Source: Gari tellinella (Eukaryota; Mollusca; Bivalvia; Cardiida; Psammobiidae). From it: DNA of 64,000 bases. The notes below the pieces were generated by a model. It made no database searches and had not been told where the DNA came from. It saw only the letters and a program-made list of their open reading frames with translations. Both the position numbers and the translations under genes were made by a program. The stretch covers positions 23,590,479 to 23,654,478 of the forward strand of contig OV277861.1 in the NCBI GenBank assembly GCA_922989275.2. Direction: 5' to 3'. How positions within the stretch are numbered: position 1 is the stretch's first letter; every line of letters begins with the position of its first letter. Shown piece by piece: positions 1 through 38,394 of the stretch.

Positions 1-9
1 GTTTTTTTT

Positions 10-400
10 AGATATTTTCCATCGTTTTTCTATAGCGTCAGCTGACGGTATAGTTGTTGTTGTTGCTTCTCTACACGGGCTAAGACATAAAACCGAGCCG
101 AATAAAGTATTATCAATCGCTACCAGTGAAGTACGTTAATTCGCTACCATATATAGAGAGAGCGCTGGTAGCCGAGGGGGGTAAAGGCGTTTCTTCAATG
201 TTCATGTTTCTCTGCGCATGGAGGGTCACGGGTTCGAATCCCACCAGAGCTTCTTCTTTTTTTTTTAAATGCATTTTTTAACAGAATTTATTATCCTAAA
301 CTAAATCTTACCCATTTATATAAGCATTTGACATATATTTACAAATTACTATTTTTAATGCTAAATCCGGTTGCGGCCTCTTTAATGTGCACGTGTACAG
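10..400 (+). repeat. tRNA-headed repeat (SINE-like), copy 1
   Basis: Contains a tRNA Leu/Ser-like stretch at 164-250 (gtagccgagg D region; box B ggttcgaatcc; ends ccaccagagc) followed by a T run and a body, aaatgcattttttaacagaa ... ttacaaattactatttttaa ... tctttaa. The same order is found at 38395-38770. The anticodon arm is degenerate, so it is not a functional tRNA. Confidence 0.7.
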
Positions 401-1022
401 GCACGTTATAAGATTAATATTAGAAATATACATTTAAAAGAAAACCAATATACAGTTAGATCGGACCCATTCAGGGAAAACAAAATCAAAGTTGTACCAA
501 AGCTTTAGCCCCAACCACTTTACTATTCTAATCTAGCGGTATCTTTTTTCTATATACATTGAATGTAGTGAACTTCAAGTGAAGAAGTAATTCGCCCTAG
601 ATCCGAAGATGAAAAGCAATGGAAACATTTGGGTACTAAGATTTTCTGACTTTTCCTGATGGTGTTTTATAATACCAAAATGCATGATAGTATCGACAAT
701 TTGCTTCTATATGATTATGTTCTTCTTTTTGTTTGCAAATACACCATTTGGTTGCTAGTATCTTAAAGAAGCAGTTTGTATCGCTGGAATCAAAATATTT
801 ACCCATCTCATCAAATATTCTGTCATTTAAAAACATTTAGAATATTAAATAATATATGTTATTGCTCAGAAATTTCTAAATATGTGCAAATTTAACTTTC
901 ATATACATATTTCTAGATATCAGCACAAAATGTAAACTGTCATTGTCTTGCTGTGTACACCAGTACACTGATAAGCACTACAATATACAAATTGGAAAAG
1001 GCTAAATATATGGTTAGAGTAC
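401..1022. other. No feature seen
   Basis: AT-rich. It should contain the start of the ABCC gene 2 intron after exon 1023-1176. A 66-codon minus-strand ORF (636-836) has no family resemblance. Confidence 0.5.
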
Positions 1023-26994
<25,972 letters not shown>

Positions 26995-27755
26995 CTATAA
27001 AATTACTTTAAAAATAGTATACATACAAAAATGAGTCTAAAGTGTATTAATCAGGTTTTCATCCATATGTTACCCAAATAATGTCTGCCTATTAGGCATT
27101 CGCATCAGACATTACAAAATGCGATATACAATGCATCGCTGCTAAAGGCGTGAAAACCCATTACTATCGACACAGATAATGCGCTGCATATTTATTGGAT
27201 TCATCAACTAACGCCATTAGTATGTAGGAGCTTATTGTGAAGGGACAAACATAGCGAAGGCTCGGCTTTGCTTATTTATGGTTGATTATGCGCTAGTTTT
27301 GACTATGCATCTACTTACCGGATTTTACAGAAGTCTGTATCATATTGAGCGAAATGTGCCTATTATTACATGACAATATGCAACATCCTTCAGCATGGTA
27401 TTGATATAAGATGAGTTTCTATCCTCTTTTGAAATAAAAATACAATCATGTTGATTATACATACGAGTAGTGTTAATATACCACCTATAATGTTAATGCT
27501 ATATTTTTTTGCCGAGTATAAATTAGCACATAATGAAGAATAGGAACAATCTATTTAGAAATGACATTTGTAATAGTAATGATCTATACATTCGATAGTT
27601 CAGTTAAGATAATTTATGTACACATCTAGCGTCGTAAAATAGATAATTACTTCTAATCTTCATTTCATATATTCTTAGTGTTATATAACAGAGCACAGTT
27701 TTTATAGAGAATGTATTCAAACGAACTTGTGGTTTGTCGCTTCTTCCTTCTTAAC

Positions 27756-27857
27756 CTTGTTTGTGTGCGGCACATCAAAGGCGGCGTTGGAAATCGCAGT
27801 CAATGACACTCGTTTGTTCCCACTTCTGTTCGCATCACCAGAAGAAACACCTTCCAT
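27756..27857 (-). CDS. Candidate first coding exon of ABCC gene 2 (weak)
   Basis: On the minus strand an ATG at 27857 opens 34 codons ending at AAG|GTTAAG (donor at 27755). An in-frame TGA lies two codons upstream of the ATG. It is the only short open stretch I found in a sensible place upstream of exon 26994. The phase is wrong for direct joining: this exon ends in phase 0, while the 26994 exon needs two bases from its predecessor, so another exon would have to lie between. The encoded residues are hydrophilic and match nothing I recognise. Confidence 0.3.
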
Positions 27858-28394
27858 AGTCGATCAATTTCCTAAGGAAATCCCACATGCCATTGTCGTT
27901 CTAAAATGTTGCCATTTACAATTTTATTAACCCAGTTGTCGTTTAGCAGACGATTACACCTGCACTGTCTTACGCTGAGTACAAGTGTTATTTGCATACA
28001 GTTTGCATCTTGATCAGACGCTGCCTTAGGTCAACTGTTTAACACTCAATTATATGATAGAACAAAACCATTTGAGAAAATAAAAACAGGTAACACTTAT
28101 TTAAAACTGATGATGCCATGTCAATGGAGGGTTATTATAGCGCATTGTTTTGTTAAAGTTTAGTACAAAATGCTATAACTTGTCCTTTAATGGCTTAATC
28201 AATTAAGGCATTCTGACTGATTATTTGTATATACATACATCACAATATATATCACACAGTGGAATGTTTATATTCGAATTTGGAAGTGATTTATTAAAAG
28301 TTTTAGTGGAAAATAGAACATATAAAACAGTTCACCGTAATCTACAATCTATAATCTATATCCATAATTTCTGAAATAGGTATTATAATGTTCC

Positions 28395-28500
28395 GTAACC
28401 CGTTCACTCTAAATAACGCTTTAAAGCGCGTTTACAAATAGTAAGGGTCCTGATCAGACGCCGCGTAACGCGGCGTATGATCAGGAATCATACTGTTTTA
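28395..28500. repeat. Hairpin-bearing short element (partial)
   Basis: Starts acccgttcactctaaataacg, carries the hairpin with tip GACGCCGCGTAACGCGGCGTA around 28452-28475. The right terminus is not clear. Confidence 0.65.
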
Positions 28501-28857
28501 CACTCTTATCGCTATTTATTAATGCCGCAGTGTGGGTTTGTTTGTTTATTTTTTTTATTTTTTTTATTTTTTTTGGGGGGGTTCTGCATAAAACGGTTGT
28601 TTTTATCCCATCTGATTTAAATGGGACAATGATTATTTCACAACTGCGGCTTAATTATCTTAGCAAGAAATTCGCTTTTTTAAATGTATGTGTGTCACGA
28701 TCGTAAAAGAGTTAACCTTGTGAATGGAGAGAAGGACAACTCTGAAAATGAAGTGGTTAACCATTAGCCTTCTCCGCAGACGTCGACTTTGAATTTGTCG
28801 TCTGAAAACAAGTGCTCAGTTTAGATTTATGCATTTTGTAATTAACTAAACCTTACG

Positions 28858-28968
28858 ATGAGTGTCAAACAGTTTGGACCCAGATGAGACGCCACGTGAC
28901 GTGGCGTCAGTACTAGATTCAAACAGTTTGTAAACTGAGTAAAGTTAGTTACTAAGGCAAAGGGTTAA
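28858..28968. repeat. Hairpin-bearing short element (partial)
   Basis: gtgtcaaacagtttggaccc... with tip GACGCCACGTGACGTGGCGTC and a right end aaggcaaagggttaacc. The left end is probably the gttaaccatt at 28756. Confidence 0.65.
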
Positions 28969-28989
28969 CCAATGAGATTCAGTTACAAC

Positions 28990-29268
28990 TTATAAATAAA
29001 ACACACTTGGGGTAAATGTACCGTGCATCTTCACCAAACTTGCTGAAAAAGACTGTTTCAGCCTTATCCGCTCTCTAACACAAACCCTTTTTTTTTGATC
29101 ACCAATCTTGTTGAAAATGTTTTTTCGTACAAAATCTAGTTCAATTTTATTTACTACAAAAGTCGCATAAGGCATGTTTGAGCTATTGCACTTCAGTTAT
29201 TACAAAATGACTGTTTCAGCCTTTTCTGCTCTCTAACACAAACACTTGTTATTGGATCTTCACCAAAC
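28990..29268. repeat. Local repeat (atcttcaccaaacttgctgaaaa family), left copies
   Basis: atcttcaccaaacttgctga...gactgtttcagcctt..ctctctaacacaaac occurs twice here (from 29025 and from 29208). The reverse complement occurs three times at 35560-36040, next to gacggatggacgggcgg. Confidence 0.75.
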
Positions 29269-29272
29269 TTTT

Positions 29273-29304
<32 letters not shown>

Positions 29305-29344
29305 TTTTCAGGCCTTGTCAGTAAGGACCTCATTTATTGTCCCC

Positions 29345-29396
29345 GTCATAGGTGCGTCGGGGTCGGGGACCCATTCACCGACGCACCTTACAAATA
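29345..29396. other. Stem-loop in the 3' UTR of the L1/Tx1-type LINE
   Basis: taggtgcgtcgg...ccgacgcacctta, arms 11-12 bp, with a GC-rich inner ggggtcggggaccc. It lies about 40 bases from the poly(A) tail. A 3' hairpin may be the signal read by the element's RT (inference). Confidence 0.6.
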
Positions 29397-29664
29397 CATA
29401 TAATAATATTATGGCTGACAAAGCTCCAAAAGTTAACATTTTCATACAAAAAGAAAAAAAAAGGTATTTGAAGCCAGGTATACAAAAAGTTTTCTTTGTG
29501 ATTTTGAAACAGAAAATTATTTTGCAATGAATAGATTATGCTTATTACTAGTGTTGTTTTATCCATATACACCCACATCTTCGTACATACTAACAATTAC
29601 ATTTTATGTGCAGACGTTTTGAAGATAAACAAAATTAAAAAAAAAAAATTATAATAATAATTAT

Positions 29665-31290
29665 CTAGGTCTTTGTCAGAATATTAAACTGCTCCCATTG
29701 TTTATGAAAAGTGTCTTCAGTACTATTTTGAATTGAGATAGACTTAAGTAAATTGTATTTAAAAGATATATAGTTCCTTAGACCTTGCGCCGTAGGTTGA
29801 TATTTTTTGTATTTGCATTGAAAAATATACATTTTAAAAAAGATGATAATTAAATTCTTTACACTATCAGAGGTTTGTCTAAAACCAAAGAGCATTGTTT
29901 CCATATTGAGATTTTGAAAATCGTTATGAATGGACATCAGTATGTTATTTATAAGCGCTTGGCTGATGGTGCACTTCCAAAACAAATGATCGATAGTTTC
30001 TATGTCTTTGTTACAGAACGTACATAACGGGCTATCAGCATACTTGATTTTAAATAGATAAGAGTTAGTGCCCAGTATTCTATGTATTACTCTAACCTGA
30101 AACCATTGTATATCTTTATCATTCGTTACTGAAAAGGGCATATGAAATATTTGTTTCCAATCATCGTTGCAAATGTTCTTTCCTAATATTTTACACCATT
30201 TTTGAATACAAGTCGGGTTATCAGTGTTTGTATTTAAACATTCGTACATTGCTTTAGAACCTCTAGAATCTTTAAAAAGTATTTTTAAATAAGGCGGGAA
30301 AGCCGGTTTCATAACGGGTTTTAAGTTTCTCTTTCGTATTTGTAACTGTTCAAGCCCCTTTTCAATTGCAAGTTTAATTCCATTATATATTAAATAGTTG
30401 GTAGATATTTTATATTTATTATTAAAATCGTCAAAGTTCATGATAAAACCATATTCATTTACTAAATCTCCAATACAGTGTAATCCTACCTTAAACCATG
30501 ATTTCAAGAAAACACTTTTCCCTCCTACTAAAATCATATGGTTATAAAATAATGGATAATCCTGAATATTGTTTTTATCTATAATGTGATTACTGAATAA
30601 TTTTGAAAATGCTGTAAAAGTTTCAGCCCAAAATGTATTACTACATTTATTTGCAAGAGATTCATAAAAATGTTTCCCACAGTTTAGCATTTTGTTTAAA
30701 TCAATGTTAGTTTTTATTATACCTGTCCACCCACCGTTATTTATTATTAGCCTTCTGATCCATGTTGTTTTTAGTGAATCAATAAAAGATCTTAAATTTA
30801 TCATTTTTAAACCTCCTTCTTTATAATCCTTTACTATTATAGATTGCTTTATCTTGTGACATCCGCCCCAAATGTAGGTATAAAATATGTTATGTAACTT
30901 GTTTATCATTTGATCCGAAGGTTTCGGTAATGCAAGAAATAAATGGTTTAATTTAGCAATACACAAACTTTTAATAACTGTAATTTTGCCTAATGGTGTT
31001 AATATTCTTCTATTCCAATTTCTTATCGTGTTTTCTATTTCAACTAATTTTGGGTTATAATTTAAATGTATCATTTTACCTAAATCTACATGGAAATGTA
31101 TACCTAGCATTTGGAATTGATGTTGGTTCCATGTTAGCTTCCATTTAGTTTTAATTGTATCGGAACTATATTTTTTCTTCCCGATCCATACCACTTTTGT
31201 TTTTTCAAAATTTACTTTTAATCCTGATATTTCTGAGAACTTTGAAAGAGTGTCCAGTGTTTCATTAAGTGATTTACTTGAACCATCCAA
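29665..31290 (-). pseudogene. L1/Tx1-type ORF2, 3' part: FADD motif to C-terminal zinc knuckle
   Basis: The same protein after the frameshift; the open frame begins just upstream of this ATG and includes LSQFADDTSIIL (motif C, about 31290-31330). It continues with SGLKVNFEKTKVVW, the thumb region (LTPLGKITVIKSL) and GGLKMINL, and ends with a Cys-His knuckle C-T-F-C...H-L-F-W-K-C near 29970-30030. The natural stop is at 29665. Confidence 0.92.
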
Positions 31291-31378
31291 TATTATACTT
31301 GTGTCGTCTGCAAATTGGGAGAGTTTGTATTCAGTTTCATTTATCTTTATTCCTTTAATATTTGGATTAGACCTTATT

Positions 31379-33427
31379 TTAATAGATAAAATTTCTGCAC
31401 ATAAAATAAAGATATAACAGGATAAAGGATACCCCCTGCCTGCAGCCTCTTCCTATTCTAAAAAAGTCTGAAAGGAATCCACACTGAGTTACAGTTGATT
31501 TTGCATCTTTATAAAAAACATCAAACCATGTTTGTATTGAATGACCAAAATTAAAAGCTTTCAAAGTTGTTTTAACAAAGGACCATGAAAGAGAATCAAA
31601 AGCTTTTTCAAAGTCTATTAAAAGTAAAATTCCTGGAATGTCATGTTCTTCAGTATAATGAAGCAAATCATATATCAATCTAGTATTTTCTCCTATAAAA
31701 CGCCCTTTTAGAAAACCTGTCTGATCCGGATGAATAAGTTTGGGAAGAAAAGATTTTATTCTATTTGCAATACACCCAGTTCCTATTTTGTAGACTGTAT
31801 TTAGTAATGTAATGGGACGCCAATTTTTTAGATATTGCTTTGGTTTGTCTCCTTTAGGTATACAGGTAATTAGACCCTGAGTAAGAGTTTCGGACAATTT
31901 ATTAGTATGATATGATTCGTTTAAAGCTCTGACTACAAAAATTCCGATCTTTTTCCAGAAAACTTTATAAAAATCAGCGCTAAAACCTGATGTACCAGGA
32001 CTCCGATTATTTTTCATATTTTTTAAAACAATTGTAGCTTCATCAATGGTTATATTTCCTTCTATAAGTTCTGATTCATGTGTACTCAACTTCGGTATGT
32101 GTTCATTTTCAAAAAAATAGTTATGTTCTTTATGTTTTGTATTATCGTCATGTGATTTATATAAAGTCTCGTAAAAACTTTTAATTTCATCTAGAATCAA
32201 ATTTTGTTTAGTTATTTCCGACCCATCGTCTTTTATGATTTTTCGTAGCGTTTTTGTCTGCATGTTTGATTTTTCTAGACCACAAAAATATCTAGTTAGT
32301 TTTTCACCTTCTATGCTCCATTTTACTTTAGATCTGATAATATATCCTTTCATCCTATTTTCATTTATTTGTTTTAGCTCACTATGTAAAGAAACAAGTT
32401 CGCCTGAATTTTCATCTGTTAAATTCTGTTCTATTTTATATATTGCATCTTTCAGTTCTGCTTCTTTATTTTGGTTAATTTTTTTCTTATAAGAGCTATA
32501 TGAAATCGATTTCCCTCGTAGTTCCATTAATAATGTATCTAAAAATAATTGGTCACTTATACTAAATTGGATTTCACAGTTTGGAATATCTCTTATCGCA
32601 TCTCTGTTGTATATTGGTAATGAATATTGTTCTTTAATTTCTTCAATTTTACTATTTATTGTATTAATGTATTCTATATCATTTAATAAGGAGTTGTTAT
32701 GTTTCCATAAACCTGAATTATGTTGAAACTCGTTAAATTGGAAAGAAGATGTTACGATTGAATGATCAGAACAAAAACTATGCTTTATGGATGAGTCTAT
32801 CGAATATATTGCTATAGATGGTGAGAGCAAGAAGAAATCAAGTCGTGCCTGTTGAATAGGTTTTTGTTTTCTCCAAGTATAAAGTTTATTATCAGGATTT
32901 AGTTCTCTAAAATGATCAATTAGTTGTCTATTTGAAATATATTGTAACAGTGTATTTCTAGCATTTTTATTGTTTATATGTTTATAGTTGTAATAATCTA
33001 TTTCTGGATCTAAAACTAAATTAAAATCTCCACATATTGCATATGATATATTTCCAAAGTCATCTATATTGTCAAAAAGTTTATCGTAAAAGGTCGGCTG
33101 GTCAACATTTGGACCATAAATTGATGCAAGTGTGAATCGATAATCATTAACACTTAAATCTAGTATTACAAAATTTCCATTCGTGTCGTGAATTTCTTTA
33201 TGAATTTTATAATCGATTTTATTAAATAATATCGCGACACCCCTGCTATGTGAAGTATTGTAACTTGAAACAAAGTCAGACCCCCATTCTGAGTATATAG
33301 TTTTGTACATATCCTTGGTGAAATGGGTATCTTGTAAACAATATATATTATGTTTTAAATCCTTTAAATGTTGAAAAACTGTTAATCTTTTCTTTTTACA
33401 GTGTAAACCCCTACAATTAAAGGACAC
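31379..33427 (-). pseudogene. L1/Tx1-type ORF2, 5' part: endonuclease and RT motifs to RQG
   Basis: 682 open codons. Endonuclease: SFNCRGL, YCLQDTHF, GVAILF, LASIYGPN, ICGDFNLVLD, RLDFFLLS, SDHSIV. RT: NRSPGTSGFSADFYK, LITCIPKGDK, NWRPITLLN, HPDQTGFLKGRFIGENTR, LLLIDFEKAFDSLSW (motif A) and GRGCRQG (motif B). Directly after RQG the frame shifts; in another frame YPLSCYIFILCAEIL continues the domain into the next segment. Apart from this shift the reading frame is clean, which suggests a fairly young copy. Confidence 0.92.
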
Positions 33428-33439
33428 TATATTTACATT

Positions 33440-35379
33440 CTGTGAATCGCCAAGATATTGATAAAAGAAACACTATTTTCTGTAGATAAATTTAACATAT
33501 CATATATTGAAACCTGGCTAGCAAATAAAATAACAATAAAACAAAAATACATTTGACAGACAAACAAATACAAATTTACAAATACGAATGAAAACATCCT
33601 TCTAAGATCAACATTTGTTAATTTTGTACAAATCAACATACTTTAAAGTTACAATTTATGCTTCTTTATGTCATAACCTCTTCTTTTGAAGATAGAAAAC
33701 TGAAATCATTTTCCCATGCATCTGCGTTTCTGAAGTTTATACATAAAGCACGGCTATTTCGGAAATGCAATTATATAAGAACAAAATTTACAGATGCATG
33801 TACTATACATTTAGAAAGCGAAATGTAAGAACCTTACTTTTTTGTAAATCTGCGACTCAAAAGACATTATTAATAGAAGACATACAATATTTGACTTTTA
33901 CCTAAAGAAAAAAGGCTTAAAACAAACATTATTGTAAATATTGTTGTACATTTTACCAATGTTAATGCAACACTCAAAAGTTATGTCACATTTAGTGAGT
34001 ACTTTCCTCAACAGCCGATGGCCGTGTCCAAATTCAATTAACCTGTTCCCCATAAATACACTTTTTGACGCCCTCAATGTATTTCTGCCACTAAAGAAAA
34101 TAGTTCCACATTATACAGTCATAAATACATATCAAAAGATATGGAGTTATAGCTCAGTACATGGTTGCTTCAAAAAAGTTGAAAGTAAAGCAGAGGTCTT
34201 CTCAATGTACAATCTGCCCCACCCCAAACCCATCCAAGCGACCGCCTGTCTTCAATACTAGACACAAGTTGCGGGGTAAAGGGTTAAAGCAGATGACTGT
34301 CCGACAGGGGATGAAGGCAAAATCGTAAATTATCCAAATAAGTGTCCTACTATACCCCACCCACCAAAGACGCCTCGTGTAAGCAGCATTATCAGATTTG
34401 AGCCATGCTTTGAGAAAAACTGCCACTCAATGCATTACAAACTCTGTAGACCATTAAAAACAGTTGAACCAGTCATGAATATGCATTATGTGAAACAATA
34501 TTATGCCACCAGATGGTAGCTTAAAAAAGGCTGCGATTAAAGCAGAAAGCGTTCAAGCTACAATCTGATTCACCCTCAACCCCTCTAATGGACAACCCGA
34601 CTTAAATAGCTGAAAAAGTATGGGGGTGGAGTGTTAGTTATATTACTGCCTATTCGAAATTCGAATCCAAACTGCCTGGAGATTATTGCAAAGTATTGCT
34701 CTAGTTCAGCTATCATTGGAAACATTTAACACTTTGTAGTTTTCCTAACTCATCTACGAATTAGCCATATTTAAATAATCTGGATGTCTGTCCTAAAGAC
34801 CAGACATGACTTGTCAAATTCAAAATAGTATTATAGGAAAATTCACTGTTGAATCCAGTGATTTATATTCGAACTCAGCATAGGTTTACATTATATATAA
34901 CTAAAAAGCTAAACAACAAACAAGGTATTGTATTTCTTGCTACATTCATACAACTACATGCCTGCTTCATAATTTATTTACAATAAAAAGGGCAATTTTC
35001 CACAAAAACAGCTATGTTATTTCATCTACAGTGATACTATCACTGAAACAGGACATAAGTGGTCAATAAAGGGAGGTGATTATGTGACGTAAATTTAGCA
35101 ACACTTCATTATTTACAATAAAAGGGAAGCAACTTCGATAAATTGTATGAAAAGTACAATCGTATACTGATATTCGGACGAAATGTATGTATACTCATAC
35201 TCCAAAGTCAGATCATGGTTAAACCACGATTTAACTCCGAGTTACGAGCGTCTTCATTTCTCAATAAGATAAACTTTGCTCTAGTAAATTCATGATACCA
35301 CTTTATTTTATCATTATGACATGTTTTTCAATAGTGAAGATTCTATTTTAATCCAGTTTATACGAATTGGTTACATAAA
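33440..35379. other. Intergenic DNA, possibly the 5' part of the L1/Tx1-type LINE
   Basis: No ORF1-like protein in any frame; short ORFs at 33941 and 34202 overlap each other on opposite strands and look accidental. If the 16-bp direct repeat 29255/35382 is a target duplication, this would be a decayed ORF1 and 5' UTR. Confidence 0.35.
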
Positions 35380-36060
35380 ATGATCTTCACCAAACTTGCT
35401 TAAAATGTTTATTGGTATTAAATCTAGGTCAAGAAGTTTAATACAGTTGAATCCTTCATGAAGGTAAAGGAGGTATTGAGTGGTCATTTATTACTTAACT
35501 TATTACAAACACGACCAAGATGAAACACATGCAAACATTGACCAAAGCTTTGGCTAAAATAGGATACAAACTGTTCAAGTTAATAATAAAAACTGTTCGT
35601 GTTAGAGAGCAAAAAAGGCCAAAACAGTAGTTTTAAATATTAAAGGACCTAGATTTTATTTCAATAAACATTTTCAGCAAGTTTGGTGAAGGTCCAATAA
35701 AAACAATTTGTGTTAGAGAGCAGAAAAGGCTGAGACAGTTATTATTTTAATTATTAAAGGGCAATAACTCCGACGTGCCATATGCGATTTTAGTAGTAAT
35801 CAAACTTGACCTAGATTTTATTTTAAAAACGGTTTGTGTTCGAGAGCGGACAAGGCTTAAACAGCCATTTTATAATATTTCGAGGGCAATAACTCTTACA
35901 TGCCTACTACAATATGATTAGTTATCGAACTTGACTAATATTGTATACCAATAGAAAACTTTAGCAAGTTTGTCGAAGATCGCATAAAAAGTATTTGAGC
36001 TAGAGAGCGGACAAAAAAGGTGACAGTCTACATGTAACTAACTGACGGATGGACGGGCGG
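35380..36060. repeat. Local repeat (ttagagagcagaaaaggc family), right copies
   Basis: One copy in the plus orientation from 35382 (gatcttcaccaaacttgctt, ctaggtcaagaag) and at least three in the opposite orientation (gtgttagagagc.aaaa.ggc at about 35600, 35712, 35837), about 115-125 bp apart, ending in gacggatggacgggcgg. Confidence 0.72.
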
Positions 36061-36263
36061 AGATCCGGACAGATGAACTAACAGGGCGTTTACAAAAGGG
36101 CCTCACGATGGGGCCCTAAAATGCGCATATATACTTATCCTCGTTGCTTTCGTTTTACCACCGTCATGCCGAAATGTGTGCTAATTTTATAGCACTATTC
36201 TGGATACTTTGCACACAATAATATTGATCCCGGTCGTATGACGTGACAATAAGCCGTGTAGTA

Positions 36264-36508
36264 CAGTGGAGAATCTGTTATTCTTTCCCGTTTAAACGCA
36301 AACGTACGCAAACGCAAAGCACTAAACGTAGAAAAGTACAACTTTTGGACAATTCAGATAATTCATGTTTATCTTGTTGGCAAACAGTTTGGAGCCAGAT
36401 CAGACGCCGGGTTACCCGGCGTCTAATCTGGCTCCAAACTGTTTGCATTGCAAATAATAGTTTTAGCATAAACGCGTTTATTGGGAAAGAATAACAGATT
36501 CTCCACTG
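36264..36508. mobile_element. 246-bp family TA-flanked MITE, copy 1
   Basis: Ends CAGTGGAGAATCTGTTATTC / its reverse complement, flanked by TA on both sides, the mariner/Tc1 hallmark. The inner part holds a near-perfect hairpin (36382-36448) with tip GACGCCGGGTTACCCGGCGTC. Confidence 0.9.
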
Positions 36509-36976
36509 TATTGTTTATGTAAGAAGTTCTTTTTTCGGTTATTACGGTTTTAAATACCCTTTCGGTGATTAAGATCTGTCTCCAACATTTCTAAGATCGG
36601 TTTGGTCCATAGGAATGTTCAAACATTATTATTAACCGTTATTGTATTTCAGACATTAAAAAAGGTCTGAAAACACAATGGGACTTAAAGACATACATGT
36701 ACAACCTTAAATCTATTTATGAAACGTGTCTTGCAGTCAACAATACTGAAGCAGACGACAATAAAGCGGTAAAGGGGTAAAAATATCCTGAATGATTTGA
36801 TCATGAAAGGGTCATGTTCAACATTACTTATATCGCTTCACATGTAAATAAAGTGGTTCGTACATAGTATACTTCGACATCTAATAACGGTTTGATAGTA
36901 AAACCTTTGGTTTTATTTCACATTTAGAATTTCGTAATGTTTATACATACGTATTTGTTTAAGTCAATCTGTGTAA

Positions 36977-37092
36977 TCAGTCATTTCATGAAATGACTAA
37001 AAAATTCATTCATGTCGTTAAATGACTTTTTCACTTAGTCATTTCACGCAATTACTAAAATGTTCAGTCATTTCGTGAAATGACTGAAAAAC
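36977..37092. repeat. Repeated palindrome AGTCATTTCATGAAATGACT
   Basis: The 20-bp palindrome occurs at about 36979 and again (with G for A at the centre) near 37066; a broken version lies between (tcgttaaatgact, tagtcatttcacgc). Confidence 0.75.
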
Positions 37093-37299
37093 ACCTCCAG
37101 ATGAACTAACAGGGCGATTTTAGCTTCTGTATTGCGTTGTAATGATTGTAATACAAACGATTTGACTTGGGGATTGAACCAAATGTCTTACTTCAGGATT
37201 TTTATGAAATTGCGCAAAAGAAAATCAGTAATTATAAGAAAAGCAGGAATATACATTATTTTATACTTATATTACATTGTATTGCTTGATGATAAAAAT

Positions 37300-37750
37300 G
37301 TGATCTGTTTAAACAACTGTTTATTCATAATCAATTCATAATCATAGTTCAACGTATCTAACCCATTACTCCATAACCTGTTTCTATGTTTAAAGCTGGT
37401 TTAAAGTAAAACGGCATGTTCATTAAGTAACATGCGTTTTACTTTCTTTAAGTTATAATTTGGTAGGATATAGAATTTCTTTTATTGTTTATTCATAATC
37501 TATATATAACTATTTTACATTTTACTAAACCCATTACTCCATGGCTTGCTTCTCTGTTCAACAAAGGTTACCACTTACAGCTGGTTAAAAGTAAAAAAGG
37601 ATTACCTTTATGTGTGTTCTGCTTAAATTTAAGCCTGTTTTCAACTACAAACTACCAGGCCTTTGGAAATATTGTATTGTTTATTCATAAATTATTCATA
37701 ATTATATTACCTTATATTTAAACAATAACTCCATAGTGTGGTATTATGAT
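37300..37750. repeat. Imperfect tandem repeat, about 170-200-bp units
   Basis: tgtttattcataatc..., then cccattactccat, then gctggtt(t)aaagtaaa occur in the same order starting near 37315 and 37485, with a third partial unit from 37677 (tgtttattcataaattattc ... aataactccatag). Confidence 0.75.
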
Positions 37751-38394
37751 ATGTGTTACTGTATTTTAGTCACGTGTTACTGTATAGAAATTAAATTTTG
37801 TATTAACTTCCGGCTGTGGTACGAAAAATTCTCCGGTATTACTGCTCATATTCAATATTTCTTAAATATAAAAAGAAAAAAGATTTTCGCAGACGATACT
37901 TTTGAAGCAGGTGGCAATTTAGCATGATAAGGGTTAAGTAGTCGTTGGTGAATAAATCTTTAAGCATTTTCTTAATTGCGGCACCTGCATAAATCGGTTT
38001 TTGGGTAGTATTTGAATAACACAGGTCTTGATTAAAATACAAAAAGTAGTTTTATATATGAAATCCAGTTTTTAATTATTATTATTTTGTAATTTCTGGT
38101 AGCTATGCCCACTTATTTACTATAGTTTATGTACTCTACATAATAAAAGGTTTATAACCTTTGCTGTCTGTCTCGGTAGCTAAGTTGACGGATTTTATTG
38201 ACAAGCAGAAGTCAAGGGGAAAGTTATTTTTGTTTTAACGGCGTTAAAGCGACTCGCAACCAGATGGTGTATTTGCAAAACGAAAAGAAAATACTCAAAT
38301 AAAACAAAATGTGTAGAATTATCGTGCATCTGGCATTAGAAAAATATGATCAGTCTAAAAACACATTCTAGAAAAGTCTTCAAATCTTAGGAGT

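Larger units (their letters stand above)
29271..33430 (-). mobile_element. L1/Tx1-type non-LTR retrotransposon
   Basis: Minus-strand LINE lying between the two ABCC genes. The 3' end is marked by a T-rich run on the plus strand (29269-29308, i.e. a poly(A) tail), then a 3' UTR to 29664, then ORF2. A possible 16-bp target duplication, gatcttcaccaaactt, is at 29255-29270 and 35382-35397; if real the element would extend to about 35381, but no ORF1 is visible in 33440-35380 and the 16-mer belongs to a local repeat. Confidence 0.85.

Noticed and set aside
636..836. 66-codon minus-strand ORF downstream of the last visible ABCC exon
   Set aside because: It does not match the NBD1-TMD2 linker or any TMD2 motif, and no convincing acceptor precedes it.
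32235..32492. Plus-strand ORF of 85 codons
   Set aside because: It is the antisense of the L1/Tx1-type ORF2 and has no independent support. The same applies to small ORFs at 3449, 3655, 3980, 11519, 11813, 12866 and 42979.
34202..34426. Possible ORF1 of the L1/Tx1-type LINE
   Set aside because: Too short and without the coiled coil, RRM or zinc-knuckle patterns of ORF1 proteins; an overlapping plus-strand ORF of similar quality exists.
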